Origin: a bacterium
Lineage (GTDB): Bacteria; Babelota; Babeliae; Babelales; CAIQNR01
Reading direction: 5' to 3'
DNA length: 13,823 nucleotides
Assembly (NCBI GenBank): GCA_947502805.1
Contig: CANNBR010000018.1
Span: 1-13,823 of the forward strand
Shown here: piece after piece, positions 6,658-13,108 of the stretch
How the letters are laid out: each line of letters starts with the position of its first letter
Numbering within the stretch: position 1 is the first letter of the stretch
The notes under the pieces: model-generated
Seen by the model: only the letters and a program-made list of their open reading frames with translations
The model's database searches: none
What the model was told of the DNA's origin: nothing
Translations under genes and position numbers: made by a program

Positions 6658-7368
6658 TTACCCTATGTTAGAATAAACGTTTTGTATATCATCAAGCTCA
6701 TCAAGTGCTTGGAGAAATTCAATAGCTTTCTCTTCTTGATCTTCAGGTGGAGTAACTGAATCCTTTGCTACCCATTCAATTTCAGAATGTTCAACTTTAA
6801 GACCAGCTTCACTGACTGCTTTTTTAACATTTTCTAATGCTTTAAGTTCAGTTGTGATGATAAAAAGGTCATCTTCCTTGGTGATGTTTTCAACATCAAA
6901 ATCAATCAATTTTTCAAGAAGTTCATCTTCTGAAAGTGAACCGGTTGCTTTGATGATTCCTTTAAGGTTGAACATCCAATTGACCGTTCCGGTTTCACCA
7001 AGGCTTCCACCTTTTTTTCCAAAAATATGACGAAGTTCTGCAACTGCACGATTTTTATTATCGGTTAACATTTCAATAATGACAGCAATACCACCAGGCC
7101 CGTATCCTTCATACATATGCTTTTCATACGCAAGACCAGGAAGTTCGCCGGTTCCTTTTTGAACAGCTCGCTTGATGTTATCTTGAGGCATGTTGATCTG
7201 TTTTGCTTTTTCGATAAGTGTTCGTAGCCTTGGGTTGCCGATAACATCACCGCTTTCACGAGCGCAAATGGTTATTTCTTTTACTAGTTTGGTAAAAGCT
7301 TTACCGCGTGATGCATCTTCTTTTGCTTTTTTATGTTTAATATTTGCCCATTTTGAATGACCTGACAT
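6658..7368 (-). CDS. yebC: YebC/TACO1-family translation-associated protein
   Basis: 236 residues, within the usual 235-250. It starts with the unmistakable MSGHSKWANIKHKKAKEDAS and continues with ARESGDVIGNPRLRTLIEKA, NMPQDNIKRAVQKGTGE and the YEGYGPGGIAVIIEMLTDNK core. FGKKGGSLGETGTVNWMF follows in the middle domain, and the C-terminus is acidic, as in the family. Members were long annotated as transcription regulators; later work supports a ribosome-associated role relieving stalls, notably at proline runs, and the mitochondrial relative TACO1 aids translation of COX1. It starts 15 bases after the ruvB stop, with GAGG eight bases before the ATG, so the two form an operon. In many bacteria yebC lies next to ruvC and ruvA; only ruvB is here. 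Confidence 0.96.
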   Translation of the reverse strand: MSGHSKWANIKHKKAKEDASRGKAFTKLVKEITICARESGDVIGNPRLRTLIEKAKQINMPQDNIKRAVQKGTGELPGLAYEKHMYEGYGPGGIAVIIEMLTDNKNRAVAELRHIFGKKGGSLGETGTVNWMFNLKGIIKATGSLSEDELLEKLIDFDVENITKEDDLFIITTELKALENVKKAVSEAGLKVEHSEIEWVAKDSVTPPEDQEEKAIEFLQALDELDDIQNVYSNIG

Positions 7369-7383
7369 GGGAGATCCTCGTTC

Positions 7384-8421
7384 TTAGATTATAGTATGTT
7401 GTCCAAAGTACTTCTTTTGTAAAAAGGGTAGCTTTTTGTGTGGTATCTGTCGACCCCGAGGAGTCTTTTCCAAGTATCCTTTACGCAGCAAGTAAGGCTC
7501 ATACACTGTTTCTAATGTTTCTTTATCTTCTCCAATAAGGGAAGAAAGTGTGTCAAGCCCAACAGGTCCACCATTAAAATGTTCCATTAATTTTTTCAAG
7601 ATCATGTTATCGACAACAGTGAGCCCTTCTTCATCAATACCTAAAAAGGTAAGTGCTGTGTGGGTCATGGTATCATCAGCTGTTTCTTTTCTTTTTACTT
7701 GTGCAAAGTCTCGGACTCTGCGAAGAATTTTTTTAGCAATCCGAGGTGTTCCACGCGATGATCTGGCAATGCGTAATGCTGCTTCGTCAGTTATTTTTAA
7801 ATTGAGAAACTGAGCATTTTGTAAAACTATTTTTTCAAGTTCTTCATCAAGATAAAAATCAAGGCGCTCAGTGATACCAAATCGACTGCGCAGTGGTGCA
7901 GAAATTTTTCCTGATTGTGTGGTTGCGCCAATTAAAGTGAAGGGATTAATGGGGAGGTTAATCGATTTCGCCCCTGCTCCCTGGCCGATGATAATATCTA
8001 CGCGAAAGTATTCCATGGCGGTATATAAAACTTCTTCTACGTTGGAGGGCATGCGATGGATTTCATCAATAAAAAGAATATCGCGCGGTTCAAGGCTGGA
8101 AAGTATGGATACTAAATCTCCCGTGCGTTCCATCATAGGGCCGCTGCATACCTTGATACCAACGTTCATAACTTGAGCCATGATTTGAGAAAGGGTTGTT
8201 TTTCCAAGGCCTGGAGGACCAAACAAAAGCATATGGTCTAATGCTTCACCACGCATTTTTGCTGCATGAGTGTAGATCATCAGTTTTTCTTTGAGTGCTT
8301 CTTGCCCGAGATAATCATCAAATGATTTTGGGTTAAAATCATACTGTTGTTCTTCGGGAGTTTCTTGCAAAACAATAAAATCGTGCTCAAGAACAAGCTC
8401 TTCCTTTGGTGTATGTATCAT
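7384..8421 (-). CDS. ruvB: Holliday junction branch-migration ATPase RuvB
   Basis: 345 residues, the normal length. RuvB is the AAA+ motor that, with RuvA, drives branch migration of Holliday junctions. Visible are Walker A GPPGLGKTT (68-76), Walker B LFIDEIH with Asp119-Glu120, sensor I in LIGATTQ (163-169) and the arginine-finger region APLRSRFGIT, probably Arg178. The RSSRGTPRIAKKILRRVRDF stretch is sensor II. The winged-helix domain at the end contains GGPVGLDTLSSLIGE and the DNA-binding YLEKTPRGRQIP. The N-terminal 25 residues before the conserved FDDYLGQ are longer and more acidic than in some relatives. AAGGG lies seven bases before the ATG. It is followed by yebC. ruvA and ruvC are not in the window. 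Confidence 0.97.
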   Translation of the reverse strand: MIHTPKEELVLEHDFIVLQETPEEQQYDFNPKSFDDYLGQEALKEKLMIYTHAAKMRGEALDHMLLFGPPGLGKTTLSQIMAQVMNVGIKVCSGPMMERTGDLVSILSSLEPRDILFIDEIHRMPSNVEEVLYTAMEYFRVDIIIGQGAGAKSINLPINPFTLIGATTQSGKISAPLRSRFGITERLDFYLDEELEKIVLQNAQFLNLKITDEAALRIARSSRGTPRIAKKILRRVRDFAQVKRKETADDTMTHTALTFLGIDEEGLTVVDNMILKKLMEHFNGGPVGLDTLSSLIGEDKETLETVYEPYLLRKGYLEKTPRGRQIPHKKLPFLQKKYFGQHTII

Positions 8422-8643
8422 AGGTTTTCCCTTTATTTATAGATCCACTAAGTGAACCATGCTATTCATGAAGGAGCAAGTATTTAATTGAGCTTAGAAT
8501 GATCTAAAATCAATTACTTTAAAAAGAAGGAGAAGTATAAGAATGTAGGAATAGCAAAAAAATCTGAGTAAAAAAAATAATTTTAAATATTCCTCATGGG
8601 CGAAAAACTTGCCGCCAGACAAAGCTCCATAAAAGAGAAAAAC
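8422..8643. other. Spacer between tRNA-Asp and ruvB
   Basis: AT-rich, with no open frame of note. It must hold the ruvB promoter on the minus strand, but no pair of boxes stands out; TATACT near 8533 has only a T-run where a -35 box should be. Next to tRNA-Asp is an inverted repeat, listed separately. Confidence 0.5.
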
Positions 8644-8649
8644 TGGCGG
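8605..8649 (-). terminator. Possible terminator or processing hairpin after tRNA-Asp
   Basis: On the minus strand CCGCCAG (8649-8643) can pair with CTGGCGG (8618-8612), followed by CAAGTTTTTCG. The left arm includes the 3' CCA end of tRNA-Asp, so this stem competes with the acceptor stem. AGCTCC (8653-8648) and GGAGCT (8628-8623) can pair as well. A T5 run supports termination; the 24-base loop argues against a strong one. Confidence 0.35.
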
Positions 8650-8721
8650 AGCTGACGAGACTCGAACTCGCGACCTTCCGCGTGACAGGCGGACGCTCTA
8701 ACCAAACTGAGCTACAGCTCC
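8644..8721 (-). tRNA. tRNA-Asp(GTC)
   Basis: On the minus strand the acceptor GGAGCTG pairs with CAGCTCC, then discriminator G and an encoded CCA. The D arm starts TAGCTCAG, the T arm contains GTTCGAGTC, and the anticodon arm is TCCGC-CTGTCAC-GCGGA with anticodon GTC. It is the last of three co-transcribed tRNAs, nine bases after tRNA-Asn. Confidence 0.96.
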
Positions 8722-8730
8722 GAAAGTAAG

Positions 8731-8805
8731 TGGCTCCCCGGGCAGGATTTGAACCTGCGACCCAACGATTAACAGTCGTTTGCTCTACCCCTGAGCTACC
8801 GAGGA
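8731..8805 (-). tRNA. tRNA-Asn(GTT)
   Basis: The acceptor TCCTCGG pairs with CCGGGGA (one G-T pair), followed by discriminator G and encoded CCA. The anticodon arm AACGA-CTGTTAA-TCGTT reads GTT. The T arm has GTTCAAATC and the D arm TAGCTCAGGGG. Confidence 0.96.
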
Positions 8806-8838
8806 ATCATGCCTTCTGAATTTCAATTGTGTGATTTT

Positions 8839-8869
8839 GTTCAACTTCACTCTTCGAGCTTTGTTGAAC
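8839..8869. repeat. Inverted repeat in the tRNA-Val/tRNA-Asn spacer
   Basis: GTTCAAC (8839-8845) and GTTGAAC (8863-8869) are perfect complements around a 17-base loop. A competing pair, TCTTCG (8851-8856) and CGAAGA (8880-8885), overlaps it. No T-run follows, so a role in processing the tRNA precursor is more likely than termination. Confidence 0.4.
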
Positions 8870-8886
8870 TACCTTCTTGCGAAGAT

Positions 8887-8962
8887 TGGTGGGCGGTACT
8901 GGACTCGAACCAGTGACCCCCAGTTTGTAAGACTGATGCTCTACCAACTGAGCTAACCGCCC
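8887..8962 (-). tRNA. tRNA-Val(TAC)
   Basis: The acceptor GGGCGGT pairs with ACCGCCC, then discriminator A and encoded CCA. The anticodon arm TCAGT-CTTACAA-ACTGG reads TAC. The T arm has GTTCGAGTC. It is the first tRNA of the group, 18 bases after the promoter's -10 box. Confidence 0.96.
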
Positions 8963-8980
8963 TCACACTTGAGAGAAGAA

Positions 8981-9009
8981 ATTGTAAATGAAAGAAACCT
9001 GAAAGTCAA
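8981..9009 (-). promoter_or_regulatory. Sigma-70-type promoter of the tRNA operon
   Basis: On the minus strand TTGACT (9009-9004), a 17-base spacer, then TACAAT (8986-8981). Each box differs from the consensus in one position. The expected start point is near 8974, about 12 bases before tRNA-Val. It is the best promoter in the window, as expected for a stable-RNA operon. Confidence 0.8.
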
Positions 9010-9105
9010 AAAAGTTAAGCTGTTTCCTGCACTTTCTACCCTCTTTAGTTTCTCTTCATTGATTCAGCGCCTCATTTTACTGCCACTACTCCTAGCTTTA
9101 AGCTG

Positions 9106-10053
9106 CTACTGGTCTTTCAAGCGTAGCGCAGTCTCCTCCTTGGCTAAAGCTTCGGCGTGACATGCTGGCATAGTCTTTTCATGTCTGGCTAAAGTTTTAA
9201 TGAAGTTTGATGGCGACGACGGATCATTCTCGTTAACGAGAGCTTCTTTTTTAAGAACATAGCAATAATCAACCGTGGAAAAATCCAGGAAAGGAGTAAT
9301 TGCTATGGTGTATTGCATATCCCCCTCATTCTTAATAAATGAGCTCACGGTACCAATGCCAAACCCGCGAGGAAAAATCATTCCCTCACCACTTGAAAAG
9401 ACCCTGTCTCCTTCTTGCAACTCAGAAAGGTGACCAACATGCGTTAATGCTCCAAATAATTCAACGTCTGAACCTTGATAAATGCCCTGCGTGCCGGTTG
9501 CGTCACAATAGGCGGCCACTTTACAGATAGGGTCAGAAATCAACACTACCTTACTGTAGCAGGGATATACTTTAACCACTTTCCCAACCAAGCAATTTTT
9601 ATATACTACTGCAGTATCTTTATGAATTCCTTTATTCATGCCCCCTTCAACAAGAAAAAAACTGCCTCCAGAACCTGATTGTCTCATCAAGACACGCACA
9701 AGTACTGCTGCAGAATTTTTATACTGATCTTTAAATAAACGTATCTCTTCTGTTTCCTGTGAAAAATTTCTTGTTGCTTCTAGCTCCAAAAGCTGCGCTT
9801 GCAAATCATCTCGTTCTTGTACTACCGATTTATAAGCAGCATCTACTAATGATATCCTTTGCAGCTCGGCATAAGAACGCACTAATGGATCAATCATCAC
9901 ATGCTGAATTTGAATAAAAGGGAATGCAAGACACGAAACAATTCTATCAAAACTCCCTGTCTCATTAGTGAATGATCGATGCGCAATAAAAAAGCAAAGA
10001 ATTGCACCGATACAAAGTGATACTGTTTTTGATGTTCCTTTTTTTTTCTTCAT
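9106..10053 (-). CDS. mreC: Rod-shape-determining protein MreC
   Basis: 315 residues. MreC is a periplasmic scaffold anchored in the inner membrane that links MreB filaments to the wall-elongation enzymes. The layout matches: basic start MKKKKGTSK, one membrane helix at about 10-26, a coiled coil at about 62-110, then the beta-rich domain with FLVEGGMNKGIHKDTAVV, LVGKVVKVYPCYSKVVLISDP and GEGMIFPRGFGIGTVSSF. The family domain ends near residue 270. The last 45 residues are an unrelated tail that includes ACHAEALAKE, encoded by DNA related to the repeats at 6435-6493. The start lies five bases after the dus stop, with GGAG ten bases before the ATG inside dus, so translation is coupled. mreB, mreD and rodA are not in the window. 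Confidence 0.9.
   Translation of the reverse strand: MKKKKGTSKTVSLCIGAILCFFIAHRSFTNETGSFDRIVSCLAFPFIQIQHVMIDPLVRSYAELQRISLVDAAYKSVVQERDDLQAQLLELEATRNFSQETEEIRLFKDQYKNSAAVLVRVLMRQSGSGGSFFLVEGGMNKGIHKDTAVVYKNCLVGKVVKVYPCYSKVVLISDPICKVAAYCDATGTQGIYQGSDVELFGALTHVGHLSELQEGDRVFSSGEGMIFPRGFGIGTVSSFIKNEGDMQYTIAITPFLDFSTVDYCYVLKKEALVNENDPSSPSNFIKTLARHEKTMPACHAEALAKEETALRLKDQ
9115..9160 (-). repeat. Palindromic-repeat DNA forming the 3' end of mreC
   Basis: The minus strand reads GTCACGCCGAAGCTTTAGCC and then AAGGAGGAGACTGCGC. The 11-base block CCGAAGCTTTA (9155-9145) is identical to 6453-6463. It is read in frame as CHAEALAKEE. A related TGGCTAAAG stretch recurs about 40 bases further into the gene (9188-9196). 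Confidence 0.55.
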
Positions 10054-10058
10054 GTTAT

Positions 10059-11021
10059 TTACGCTCCAAAAAACTGTCTTAATCCTGCCTTTACTTCCTC
10101 AACGTCATGAGAAACTACCAACCGTTGTCGTAACTGTGATGCACACATTTTCCCTTTGACATAAAAAGGCAAATGTTTTCTGAATGCATACAAACCACGC
10201 TGCCCATAATATTCAACCATTGCATCAACATGTGCAAGCGCAGAGGCAAGTATCACCGACTCTTCAACCCGGTACAAACGCCCCTGGGAATGTTCTTGCA
10301 TTTCATGCAACTTCCAGGGCTTTGACCAAATGCCACGACCAATCAAATAGGCATCAACTCCCGTTTGTTCATACACCGCCTTTGCTGTTGCCCAATTGAC
10401 CACGCCGCCCGAAATAATAACAGGGATTGTTACCGCTCGCTTTACTTGAGCCGCAATAGTGTAATCAGGAGAACCTGCAAAAAACTGTGTCTGTAATCGA
10501 GGGTGAATTGCCAAAGCATCCACACCACAATCTTGTATTAACTGCGCAACTTCAACAGCATTATGTTCTTTATATCCCGCACGCATTTTAACGGTGAATG
10601 GAATCGGCAATGCTTTACGAAAAGCATCAAGTACCACTTTTAATCGTGGAAGATCAGCCATTAATGCTGAACCAGCCCCTGAATTCACCACCAACCGAGC
10701 TGGGCATCCAATATTTAAATCGACCATATCAACACCTGATTCCACAATGCGCTCACACGCTTGTTGAATAAAATCAATCTTACTTGCAGAAACTTGATAA
10801 TTAAGCGGCCGTTCCATTTGGGAAAAATAAAGCGCCTTTGTTTTACCGGTATCATTTGCTACACAGGCAACATGGCGCATTTCCGTATAAAGAAGTTCCT
10901 TGGTAGAAAAATTACGGACAATTTTCCGAAAGGGAGAATCAGTAATCCCATCAAGTGGGCCACCAATAAAGCGGGGAAATGCAAGATTACCTATCTTACA
11001 CTGTTCATTCCAATAGGACAT
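10059..11021 (-). CDS. dus: tRNA-dihydrouridine synthase (Dus family, DusB-like)
   Basis: 320 residues from the ATG at 11021. Dus enzymes use FMN and NADPH to reduce uridines in tRNA. Features: FPRFIGGPLDGITDSPFRK at the barrel entry, the catalytic Cys106 in DLNIGCPARLVVNSGAGSAL, VKMRAGY with the conserved Lys, ALAIHPRLQTQFFAGSPD, and the FMN-phosphate site DAYLIGRGIWSKPW. The C-terminal helical domain follows. The frame is open 29 codons further to 11108, but Dus proteins start just before the conserved barrel entry, so the internal Met is the better start; AAGG lies about 11 bases ahead of it. It is the middle gene of the memo-ammecr1 > dus > mreC run. I cannot decide between DusA, DusB and DusC specificities; the GCPA context and length are most like DusB. 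Confidence 0.9.
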   Translation of the reverse strand: MSYWNEQCKIGNLAFPRFIGGPLDGITDSPFRKIVRNFSTKELLYTEMRHVACVANDTGKTKALYFSQMERPLNYQVSASKIDFIQQACERIVESGVDMVDLNIGCPARLVVNSGAGSALMADLPRLKVVLDAFRKALPIPFTVKMRAGYKEHNAVEVAQLIQDCGVDALAIHPRLQTQFFAGSPDYTIAAQVKRAVTIPVIISGGVVNWATAKAVYEQTGVDAYLIGRGIWSKPWKLHEMQEHSQGRLYRVEESVILASALAHVDAMVEYYGQRGLYAFRKHLPFYVKGKMCASQLRQRLVVSHDVEEVKAGLRQFFGA

Positions 11022-11127
11022 GGAGCTTAAAACCTTATAAAAAAAATGAGTAGAAAGGGATAGTGTAACAAAAGATGAAATTTTTTCCATGCCCTGTACA
11101 TGTCGCATTCAACTGTTCATATCAAGC

Positions 11128-12675
11128 CTATAACTTTATTTTCTCAGTTCTAAAAACCTTAAACTTTGCTTTTGCATCTTTCCACGCAGAAGAAGAAAGT
11201 CCCGCTTTTTTAGCTAACTGAGAAAACATAGTTAGAAGATCCCACCCTTGTTCAAGTGCAACTTCAGGCAAAAAGAGCGCTGATTGCCCATCTTTTTCAA
11301 ATATCACTCCATCACCCAAAGTAACTTTTTCTTGAGAGGTTTCTCGTGGAACTGAAAGAAGAGAAATTTCAACCTTAAGATCTTTCAATTCAATTAAAGA
11401 AAGAGGAGCAAATCGACGATCATTAAAAGCTGCTGACTGAGCATTGTCACGAACTGCTACATACAATGACTCACGAGGCATAACTGTTCCAATACATCCA
11501 CGCAAAACTCCCTTTGCATCAGTTAAGGTAACAAATGTACCGCATTGTTGTTGCAACCCTGGAGAAAGAAGAGGAGTCAAAAGCTCTGCACCACATTTCT
11601 TTGCAAATCGTTGCTGAATCGAATTGCGCGCATACTCAAGCAATGAACGTTTTTCATAATCGGTTAAAAGAGGAATGTCCTTTTTGCTCCCTTTTGCAAA
11701 AGCAATCGTTCCATAACTCACCGTTCCTTTAGAAATTTCTTTTTCATTCAATTTTCCATCCGATGAAGTTCCATACCCAACCAAATATGGTGCAAGTTTT
11801 TTAAACTGAGCATCAGCAAGAAGAGCCAGCAAAATTGAAATCAGCTCATAACCACATACATTTGCTTTTGTCTTTTTTAGAGCAATCTGAAATTCAGTGA
11901 AAGAATGTTTAAAAATAGGCTGCATAACTTCACTAGTCATCGCCCGAATTCGGTCTAAAAGACATGTCTTTCCCTGAAAGGGAAGAAAGTTATACGTACT
12001 ACCGTAATGAATAAAGTCTGAACTTATAACAAGGCCTGTTTCCTCATTAATAAACGGCTTCAATGCTTTTGCTATTTCTTCGCACTGCTTTTGAGAAAGA
12101 CCATGCCCTATAATAACAGGTAAAACAGTAGCGTCGGGCATATAATAGTGCAATAAAGGCAACTCTATTTCCATAGAATGCTCTTTATCAAAAGGATTAT
12201 GAGAAGCATTTTCTACCGGATTAATATTCTTCCCCCACATAAAAAGTTTTTTATTTTTTTCCACCAACTGAGTAGCTGCTTTATTATCAAGAGCCAAGGA
12301 TCCTAAAGGAAGGTCATAGTGTAGTTCATCTGTTACAAATGCTTTTGCCTGCGCAGTAACCCAAGAATGGCATGGAGCTAAAAGAATAATTCGCTTTATT
12401 TTTTTCTTATCAAAAAGCCGTAATCCTGCCGCTGACAATGAACCCGAATACTTATAACCGGCGTGAGGAACAATAACTGCCCGTACTTCTTCAAGCCCAG
12501 CTGAATAAAAATGAGCCGCATCAGTTTCACACTGCAGTAATTGCTCTTGCAATTTCTCTTTATCTGTTTCATACCATCCTGAAAGATGACAGGTTCGTAC
12601 TTGTTTTTCACTTGCAGCCTGAGCACAAACATTAAAAACCATAACCACAGAAAAAAATTGACTACTAAAATTCAT
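11128..12675 (-). CDS. Memo-AMMECR1 fusion (AmmeMemoRadiSam proteins B + A) with N-terminal export-like segment
   Basis: 515 residues, two domains. Residues about 60-330 form a Memo domain: VIVPHAGYKYSG with His71, LLAPCHSW with His103, MEIELPLLHYYMP, VISSDFIHYGS with His223, and Cys274 in ANVCGYE. These line up with His49, His81, His192 and Cys244 of human MEMO1, with near-identical spacing. Residues about 335-515 are AMMECR1, with the LRGCIGTVMP signature at 391-400 and FNDRRFAPL after it. Bacteria often carry the two as separate neighbours of a radical-SAM gene; here they are one chain and no radical-SAM gene is visible. The first 20 residues (FFSVVMVFNVCAQA before ASE) look like a signal peptide, but the start has no basic residue. 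AAAGGG lies six bases before the ATG. The reaction is not known; a metal- or redox-linked role is inferred from the family. Confidence 0.9.
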   Translation of the reverse strand: MNFSSQFFSVVMVFNVCAQAASEKQVRTCHLSGWYETDKEKLQEQLLQCETDAAHFYSAGLEEVRAVIVPHAGYKYSGSLSAAGLRLFDKKKIKRIILLAPCHSWVTAQAKAFVTDELHYDLPLGSLALDNKAATQLVEKNKKLFMWGKNINPVENASHNPFDKEHSMEIELPLLHYYMPDATVLPVIIGHGLSQKQCEEIAKALKPFINEETGLVISSDFIHYGSTYNFLPFQGKTCLLDRIRAMTSEVMQPIFKHSFTEFQIALKKTKANVCGYELISILLALLADAQFKKLAPYLVGYGTSSDGKLNEKEISKGTVSYGTIAFAKGSKKDIPLLTDYEKRSLLEYARNSIQQRFAKKCGAELLTPLLSPGLQQQCGTFVTLTDAKGVLRGCIGTVMPRESLYVAVRDNAQSAAFNDRRFAPLSLIELKDLKVEISLLSVPRETSQEKVTLGDGVIFEKDGQSALFLPEVALEQGWDLLTMFSQLAKKAGLSSSAWKDAKAKFKVFRTEKIKL

Positions 12676-12698
12676 GTCAGACCCTTTAAAAACGGATG

Positions 12699-12714
12699 GC
12701 CCCAGAGCTGGGGC
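12699..12714. terminator. GC hairpin with T-tracts on both sides
   Basis: GCCCCA and TGGGGC pair around GAGC. On the plus strand TTATACTTTTTT follows, on the minus strand CATCCGTTTTT. It could end transcription from the zinc-ribbon gene on the minus strand, or act as an attenuator in the leader of the Memo-AMMECR1 gene, whose start is 24 bases downstream. Confidence 0.5.
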
Positions 12715-12750
12715 TTATACTTTTTTGTATCCTGAAACAAGCAGAGATGC

Positions 12751-12793
12751 GACCTCCTTTATCTATCCTGCATAGTGTTCTGCGCAGGAGGTC
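12751..12793 (-). promoter_or_regulatory. Inverted repeat that pairs a Shine-Dalgarno-like AGGAGGT with CCTCCT
   Basis: On the minus strand GACCTCCT (12793-12786) and AGGAGGTC (12758-12751) are perfect 8-base complements. An inner alternative pairs CCTGC with GCAGG and shares bases with the outer stem, so the two exclude each other. No T-run follows. It lies between the zinc-ribbon gene and the Memo-AMMECR1 gene. Confidence 0.5.
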
Positions 12794-12811
12794 TCCCATT
12801 ACTTGTGTATC

Positions 12812-12976
12812 TTATTTTGCTGGGGTGTTTGGCATAATTCTAAACACCACAGTACCGCATTTTACGCAATTGCCTTTATGAGCATTGCGCTGCTTGCCGC
12901 CTTTTGCTTTCATCAACACGTCTTTACCGTTTTTGATTTCGCATTTAGCCTTACATTTAACACAGTATCCTTCCAT
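12812..12976 (-). CDS. Small zinc-ribbon protein, DUF5679-like
   Basis: 54 residues, found by translating the gap between the two neighbouring genes. It starts MEGYCVKCKAKCEIKNGKDV and has two Cys pairs, Cys5/Cys8 and Cys37/Cys40 (NCVKCGTVVFRI), plus Cys12. The spacing and the Gly-Thr-x-x-Phe-Arg-Ile ending are those of DUF5679 zinc ribbons, which are short stand-alone proteins of unknown function. It is rich in Lys, so binding to RNA, DNA or the ribosome is a reasonable guess. AGGAG lies six bases before the ATG, an excellent site that fixes the start. A 7-base inverted repeat (CAGTTTT/AAAACTG, 13002-13025) lies upstream. Plus-strand frames over it are shadows. Confidence 0.85.
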   Translation of the reverse strand: MEGYCVKCKAKCEIKNGKDVLMKAKGGKQRNAHKGNCVKCGTVVFRIMPNTPAK

Positions 12977-13074
12977 CGCCGTCTCCTTTTTTTAAGAACC
13001 GCAGTTTTACTATTTTTAAAAACTGTATAACAACCGTATCACAACATTTTTTTTTAACTCAACAATACTGAACA

Positions 13075-13108
13075 ACATAAAAAGAAAAAGCCTTCGCTGT
13101 CGCTCTTT
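13075..13108 (-). terminator. Intrinsic terminator after the PAP2 gene
   Basis: On the minus strand AAAGAGC (13108-13102) pairs with GCTTTTT (13091-13085, one G-T pair) around a ten-base loop and runs into CTTTTTATG. It starts at the PAP2 stop codon and separates that gene from the zinc-ribbon gene. Confidence 0.6.

Noticed and set aside
7550..8176. Two plus-strand frames within ruvB
   Set aside because: Shadows of ruvB codon usage on the opposite strand; no start signal.
9092..9104. Palindrome AGCTTTAAGCT after mreC as a terminator
   Set aside because: The arms are five bases with a one-base loop, and no T-run follows.
12696..13030. Plus-strand frames of 61 and 75 codons
   Set aside because: They lie antisense to the zinc-ribbon gene and its flanks, have no ribosome-binding site, and translate to sequence without family resemblance.
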